DNA of 8,096 nt from an uncultured Coriobacteriaceae bacterium (GTDB lineage: Bacteria; Actinomycetota; Coriobacteriia; Coriobacteriales; Atopobiaceae). The first letter of the stretch is position 1, and each line of letters opens with the position of its first letter. A program made the translations under genes and the position numbers. Positions 4,888-8,096 of the stretch are shown piece by piece. The DNA lies in contig CANBCO010000012.1 in the NCBI GenBank assembly GCA_947367165.1, positions 1 to 8,096 of the forward strand, given 5' to 3'. The notes below the pieces were generated by a model that had not been told where the DNA came from, did no database searches, and was given only the letters and a program-made list of their open reading frames with translations.

Positions 4888-6561
4888 ATGCACCGCAGTT
4901 TGTATAAAGTAAGTTTGTTGATTGTTTTTTGTTCGCTTTGTTCGCTTGTTGCCTTTGGTCATATTGCAAAAGCTCAAACAAAAACATCTTCCATACCACA
5001 AGATGGCGACAAGAGTTGTACCACCATTATTGTGGGCAAGGACGCAAGTGCTGATGGAAGCTACTTTTTTGGCAGGACTGATGGCAGTACTGCAGGTGAT
5101 GTAACCACAGTAAAAAATAATCCTGCGTTTGATTATGGCGACACCTTTACCTACCACGATGTCTATACAAACTATGATTTTGAACTGCCTGGAAAGGGCA
5201 TGCAGTATATGACTGTGCCTTCAGTTTCTGCCTACAACAATGGCGAATGGGGCGAAGGTGCCCTTAACGAAATGCAAGTTGGCATGACAGCGACCGAGTC
5301 CATTTATGGAGGCGATAAAGCGTTGGCTTCCGATCCTTTTAATACAGATAACGGTATTGAAGAAAGCGTTATTCCAAATCTGGTTATGCCTTATGCAACG
5401 TCTGCGCGCCAGGGAGTTGAATGGTTGGGTCAGCTCATTGAGAAATATGGTATGGCAGAAGCTGATGCCGTAGTACTATCTGACCAGCAAGAAATGTGGT
5501 GGATGGAGATGTATACAGGACATCAATGGGCTGCTGTTCGCGTTCCTGATGATTGCTACGCAGTAGTGGGAAATGATGCGTTAATCGGCACTATTGATGT
5601 GAACGATACTCAAAACGTCATAACATCACCCAACTTGGTATCGTTTGCTCAAGACCACAATTTTTTTGTTGAAGAACACGGCGAAATTAACTGCGTTGAA
5701 ACCTATGCTGGACCCAAGCGTGATTACTCGCAAATTAGAGTTTGGGCAGGACGCAATAGATTTTCACCCTCCCAAGTGGGAGACTATGACGTGAATACCT
5801 CTTATGACCTCTTTATGAAACCCGACCAAAAGATTTCACTTCATGATGCAATGAGCTTTTTGGGATATCGTTATGAGGATTTAAAATACAACGCCAATGT
5901 GCATCCTGAAGTTCGCGCAGTAGGAATTGGCAATACCGCCGAAGCTCATATTATCCAGTATCCTCCAGAGACCGCACCTACCCTCTGGGCAGCACTCGCA
6001 AGTCCAGAAATGAGCGTCTTTTTGCCGTTTTATTCCAATACCTACTATCTAGAAGACGCCTTTACTATTGATGATGCAAACTGTAATCCTGATATGGCGT
6101 ATTTTAAGTTTCGTCGTTTATATGCGTTGGGTTCAGAGGACCGAGATGGCTTTGGAAAAGAGGTGAAAGACGCATTCTATCCGCTTCAAGAAAAAATAAT
6201 TAACGACGCACAAACTCGCTATGAGCAATATGTAAAAGCCAATAAGTCTCCTCAAATGGCTTCTAAACTCGCAAACGATACCGCAAATGAGACGTTTAGT
6301 GTGGCAGATGAGCTATTTACAAAAGGGATGACTGAGCTTATCGAAAAAGTCACCACCCCCGTTTCTCACGACACCTCTGATGAAAGCTATGCTGACATTG
6401 ACTTTGACAAAACACCTGAGCAAGTTGAGCAGGACAAAACAACACTGAACATGGTTCTCTATGCTGCTGGCGGCTTTGTGTTTGGAGCAGTCGTAACTTT
6501 TGTGTGCTACAAGCTCGTAACAAAAAAGAAGAAAAAAGCAACAAACAGTCAGTCAAACTAG
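4888..6561 (+). CDS. Secreted, membrane-anchored C69 family dipeptidase
   Basis: Protein of 557 residues in peptidase family C69 (PepD-type dipeptidases, N-terminal nucleophile hydrolases). Residues 1-29 are a signal peptide with a hydrophobic core (LLIVFCSLCSLVAFG) and an AKA cleavage site. Cys44 in SCTTIIVGKDAS is the expected nucleophile, since family members begin the mature chain at this Cys followed by TT-I/V-VGK-AS-DGS. FGRTDGS (61-67) matches the family's arginine/acid block, and EMWWMEMYTGHQWAAVRVPD (202-221) and the APTLWAALASPEMSVFLPFY (363-382) region are typical. The C-terminus has a linker rich in Asp/Glu, a membrane helix at about 520-543 and KKKKK at 546-550, predicting anchoring with the catalytic domain outside. 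Cleavage at AKA leaves about 14 residues before Cys44, so further processing would be needed to expose it. With the OPT transporter upstream it suggests extracellular peptide trimming and uptake. Confidence 0.9.
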   Translation: MHRSLYKVSLLIVFCSLCSLVAFGHIAKAQTKTSSIPQDGDKSCTTIIVGKDASADGSYFFGRTDGSTAGDVTTVKNNPAFDYGDTFTYHDVYTNYDFELPGKGMQYMTVPSVSAYNNGEWGEGALNEMQVGMTATESIYGGDKALASDPFNTDNGIEESVIPNLVMPYATSARQGVEWLGQLIEKYGMAEADAVVLSDQQEMWWMEMYTGHQWAAVRVPDDCYAVVGNDALIGTIDVNDTQNVITSPNLVSFAQDHNFFVEEHGEINCVETYAGPKRDYSQIRVWAGRNRFSPSQVGDYDVNTSYDLFMKPDQKISLHDAMSFLGYRYEDLKYNANVHPEVRAVGIGNTAEAHIIQYPPETAPTLWAALASPEMSVFLPFYSNTYYLEDAFTIDDANCNPDMAYFKFRRLYALGSEDRDGFGKEVKDAFYPLQEKIINDAQTRYEQYVKANKSPQMASKLANDTANETFSVADELFTKGMTELIEKVTTPVSHDTSDESYADIDFDKTPEQVEQDKTTLNMVLYAAGGFVFGAVVTFVCYKLVTKKKKKATNSQSN

Positions 6562-6585
6562 GCATGTAATCATAGATATACTGCT

Positions 6586-6618
6586 AAAGCGCTCTTCTTG
6601 GATAAAGAAGGGCGCTTT
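6586..6618 (+). terminator. Intrinsic terminator of the C69 peptidase gene
   Basis: AAAGCGCTCTTCTT (6586-6599) pairs with AAGAAGGGCGCTTT (6605-6618), a 14-bp stem with a single T-G wobble and a GGATA loop. The following bases (CTCAAAA) give only a short T tract, TTT within the stem. Because the next gene is convergent, the same stem may also stop minus-strand transcription from the toxin-antitoxin operon. ATACTGCT (6578-6585) and AGCAGTAT (6650-6657) form an outer inverted repeat around it. Confidence 0.75.
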
Positions 6619-6656
6619 CTCAAAATAGTAAACAAATAAAGATGCTATCAGCAGTA

Positions 6657-6929
6657 TTAGTTAAATAGGTCTGAATGAGTTCCAGTTCGCATGGCAGTCA
6701 GTATTAGTTGATCATCACTTATGGTGTAAATGAGCAACCAATCTGGCTCTATGTGACATTCCCAAAATCCTTCATACTCTCCTTTCAGGAGGTGGTTTTT
6801 ATATTTCCTAGGTAACTTCTTTCCCTCCGCTAATAGGCAAAATAATCGATGAAGCTTTGCAAGATCATAGCCTCGCTTTTTTAAACGTTTGTAATCTTTT
6901 TTAAAGCGTGAAGTTGAATCAAGAATCAT
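6657..6929 (-). CDS. yafQ: YafQ family mRNA interferase toxin
   Basis: Toxin of 90 residues in the RelE/YafQ superfamily, ribosome-dependent endoribonucleases that cut mRNA during translation. The family pattern is well preserved: basic N-terminal helix (RFKKDYKRLKKRG), NHLLKG with His46, CHIEPDWLLIY with His59, Asp63 and Trp64, and the terminal RTGTHSDLF with Arg81 and His85. His50, His63, Asp67 and His87 of E. coli YafQ are the matching catalytic residues, so this toxin looks intact. Its ATG follows the antitoxin stop codon by only 2 bases, and its ribosome site (GAGGAA) lies inside the last antitoxin codons, indicating translational coupling. The protein is expected to be neutralised by the upstream DinJ partner. 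The gene is convergent with the C69 peptidase gene. Confidence 0.93.
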   Translation of the reverse strand: MILDSTSRFKKDYKRLKKRGYDLAKLHRLFCLLAEGKKLPRKYKNHLLKGEYEGFWECHIEPDWLLIYTISDDQLILTAMRTGTHSDLFN

Positions 6930-6931
6930 CT

Positions 6932-7213
6932 TTATTCCTCATTTAAATATTGGATAAAATCTTCAACACTATCAAAGGCTTTTGCCTTGATGGTGCCATT
7001 CATAATGCCACGAGCTTCTTCCATTGCCGCCTCGGTCTCTGCATTATAGCGAGGCTGTTTCATCTCAAAGGGCATACCGGCTTCCATAATGGCTTTATGC
7101 AAAAAGACATTAATTGCCTCAGATAGGGATAGGCCAAAATCTGCAAAGACAGACTCGGCTTTTGCTTTTACCTCGGGATTAACACGCATGCTAATTGTTG
7201 CTGATTTGTTCAT
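6932..7213 (-). CDS. dinJ: DinJ/RelB family antitoxin
   Basis: Antitoxin of 93 residues. The N-terminal half (SATISMRVNPEVKAKAESVF, then ADFGLSLSEAINVFLHKAI) is a ribbon-helix-helix DNA-binding fold of the RelB/DinJ type, with a beta strand followed by two helices. The C-terminal half, acidic and rich in Ala and Glu, should wrap the YafQ toxin. It is the first gene of the operon, with AAGGAG 5 bases before ATG 7213. Overexposed, protease-sensitive antitoxins of this kind repress their own promoter together with the toxin; the palindrome upstream fits this. It is intact in length and domain order. Confidence 0.93.
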   Translation of the reverse strand: MNKSATISMRVNPEVKAKAESVFADFGLSLSEAINVFLHKAIMEAGMPFEMKQPRYNAETEAAMEEARGIMNGTIKAKAFDSVEDFIQYLNEE

Positions 7214-7218
7214 TGTGA

Positions 7219-7247
7219 CTCCTTTTTATCAGTGTATATACATTATA
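7219..7247 (-). promoter_or_regulatory. Promoter, operator and ribosome site of the dinJ-yafQ operon
   Basis: Reading the minus strand: TATAAT (7247-7242) is preceded by TGG, giving an extended -10 (TG-G-TATAAT). The perfect 10-base palindrome TGTATATACA (7242-7233) overlaps the end of the -10 box and the expected start site at about 7235. AAGGAG (7224-7219) follows, 5 bases before ATG 7213. The palindrome is well placed as the operator for autorepression by the ribbon-helix-helix antitoxin, a role known for the family but not shown here. No clear -35 box is seen. Confidence 0.7.
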
Positions 7248-7310
7248 CCACATTTTCAATACATATTTCTTAGCTGTTTTTTAAGACTCTCCCATTTCAT
7301 TCTTACTCAA

Positions 7311-7664
7311 CATTTCTATTACCTTGGAGAAAATGATGCAATTCGCACTGGTTGGCAAGAAATTGATGGCAAACAATATTACTTTTATGACAACGGACAG
7401 ACTGCAAGTGATTGTTTTATAGATGGACGTTATCTAACTTATAGAGGTGTCTATTGGACAGACGAAGCAAGAGAACAAGAAACGCTTCGTCTTGTTAATG
7501 TTGAACGCGAATCTCGTGGCTTCTTCCCTGTTACAATTGACCCTATGCTAACTAAAATGGTATCAGCAAGAGCAGAAGATTTGGCCGCCGGTGACGTTTT
7601 TAGTCATGAAACTCCTGATCATGTTACAAGCAAACCCACCACAAGATGGGTAAGTACACAGTAG
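7311..7664 (+). pseudogene. Fragment of a secreted wall-binding/CAP-domain protein
   Basis: The frame from about 7311 reads a choline/glucan-binding-type repeat (HFYYLGENDAIRTGWQEIDG, then KQYYFYDNGQTASD) followed by the start of a CAP/SCP (YkwD-type) domain: LRLVNVERESRGFFPVTIDP, SARAEDLAAGD and VFSHETPDH. Only about the first 50 residues of the usual 110-130 of a CAP domain are present; after SHETPDH the sequence diverges and stops at TAG 7662-7664. No start codon with a ribosome site or signal peptide precedes it: upstream lies the toxin-antitoxin promoter, and ORF extension upstream only runs antisense through dinJ. So this is a gene piece missing both ends. It resembles the surface-protein C-terminus at the window's left end in repeat type, but is not a close copy. 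Function, when intact, would be surface-bound. Confidence 0.75.
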
Positions 7665-7682
7665 CGAAACAAAGGAGAAACT

Positions 7683-8063
7683 ATGAAACCTAAGTATTAC
7701 CGGTGTAACATTTGCGGAAACATCGTTGAAATGGTAGATGATAGCGGTGTCGTTCCAGTATGTTGCGGTGAGCCTATGGAAGAGCTCGTGGCCGATTCAG
7801 TTGATGCTGCTACAGAAAAACACGTTCCTGTTTATACCATTGATGGCAACGTCGTTACGGTACAGATTGGATCCGAGAAACACCCCATGTTAGACGAGCA
7901 TCATATCGGATGGATAGAGCTCGAGACAGAGCAAGGAATGCAGCGAAAATACTTACATCCTGGAGAAGACCCCGTTGCAACTTTTGTTATAAGCGACGAT
8001 GACAAGCTTAAAGCAATCTACGAATACTGTACCATTCACGGTCTTTGGAATGTAGAAGTGTAA
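7683..8063 (+). CDS. dfx: Desulfoferrodoxin (superoxide reductase, two-iron type)
   Basis: Protein of 126 residues, the family's normal length. It reduces superoxide to hydrogen peroxide in the cytoplasm of anaerobes without making oxygen. The N-terminal desulforedoxin-like domain has Cys8, Cys11, Cys27 and Cys28 (CNIC and VCCGE) to hold the FeS4 centre. The catalytic centre ligands are His47 in EKHVP, His67 in EKHPM, His73 in DEHHIGW, Cys116 and His119 in EYCTIHGLW. The Glu-Lys of EKH includes the Lys that guides superoxide in characterised homologues. The start ATG 7683 has AAAGGAG (7671-7677) at ideal spacing. I see no separate promoter in the 18 bases after the CAP remnant, so transcription probably starts inside that remnant or further upstream. 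The gene is fully intact. Confidence 0.96.
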   Translation: MKPKYYRCNICGNIVEMVDDSGVVPVCCGEPMEELVADSVDAATEKHVPVYTIDGNVVTVQIGSEKHPMLDEHHIGWIELETEQGMQRKYLHPGEDPVATFVISDDDKLKAIYEYCTIHGLWNVEV

Positions 8064-8076
8064 AAAGCGGCGCATA

Positions 8077-8096
8077 AAAGGAAGGCTACATAGTGT
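8077..8096 (+). other. Possible start of the next gene at the window edge
   Basis: After the desulfoferrodoxin stop, AAAGGAAGG (8077-8085) is a ribosome-site-like sequence 7 bases before GTG 8093-8095. It suggests a downstream, possibly co-transcribed gene that continues beyond the window. No coding sequence can be judged from the few bases left, and no terminator follows desulfoferrodoxin. Confidence 0.3.

Noticed and set aside
4819..5157. 112-codon minus-strand frame over the 5' end of the peptidase gene
   Set aside because: Antisense shadow of the signal peptide and catalytic start of a clear C69 enzyme.
7089..7310. N-terminal 74 codons of the plus-strand frame that leads into the CAP fragment
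   Set aside because: This part is antisense to dinJ and its promoter; recognisable protein sequence begins only at about 7311.

Overview
The window looks like a chromosomal segment of a host-associated, anaerobic, low-to-mid-GC Gram-positive bacterium. The best guess is a Coriobacteriia member of the Atopobium/Lancefieldella/Olsenella kind. This rests on gene content (a BspA-like surface protein with Trp-rich cell-wall-binding repeats, an OPT peptide transporter, a secreted C69 peptidase, desulfoferrodoxin, a YafQ/DinJ pair) and on AAGGAG-type ribosome sites. It is an inference, not a database match.

Layout. (1) 1-1380: a secreted surface protein with BspA/DUF285-type repeats and Trp/Cys-rich C-terminal repeats. 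Its likely true start lies upstream of a run of nine C residues that puts it out of frame, so it looks like a phase-variable gene captured OFF. A strong terminator follows. (2) 1381-1751: an intergenic stretch holding 2.4 tandem copies of a 93-bp element whose first part is a perfect A/T-rich palindrome, then a probable promoter. (3) 1752-3482: an OPT-family oligopeptide transporter. (4) 3519-4709: a decaying stretch with a PAP2-like membrane-protein remnant on the minus strand (in-frame TGA), an intact small four-helix membrane protein whose promoter sits so close that the mRNA may be leaderless, and the C-terminal third of a Sir2 deacetylase gene carrying a one-base frameshift. (5) 4888-6618: a secreted, C-terminally membrane-anchored C69 dipeptidase and its terminator. 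(6) 6657-7247, minus strand: a DinJ-YafQ toxin-antitoxin operon with a palindromic operator over its promoter. (7) 7311-7664: a fragment of a wall-binding/CAP-domain secreted protein. (8) 7683-8063: desulfoferrodoxin (superoxide reductase); the last bases may start another gene.

How it fits together. The OPT transporter and the surface C69 dipeptidase fit a peptide-scavenging lifestyle, the BspA-like protein a surface-adhesion role, and the superoxide reductase an anaerobe exposed to transient oxygen. Three gene remnants within about 4 kb, next to a toxin-antitoxin module, suggest a region of gene turnover. The observations most worth checking are the poly-C switch, the 93-bp palindromic repeats and the two remnants no ordinary ORF call would reveal (Sir2 and PAP2). 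I did not see a CRISPR array, an IS element, a tRNA or an rRNA gene.
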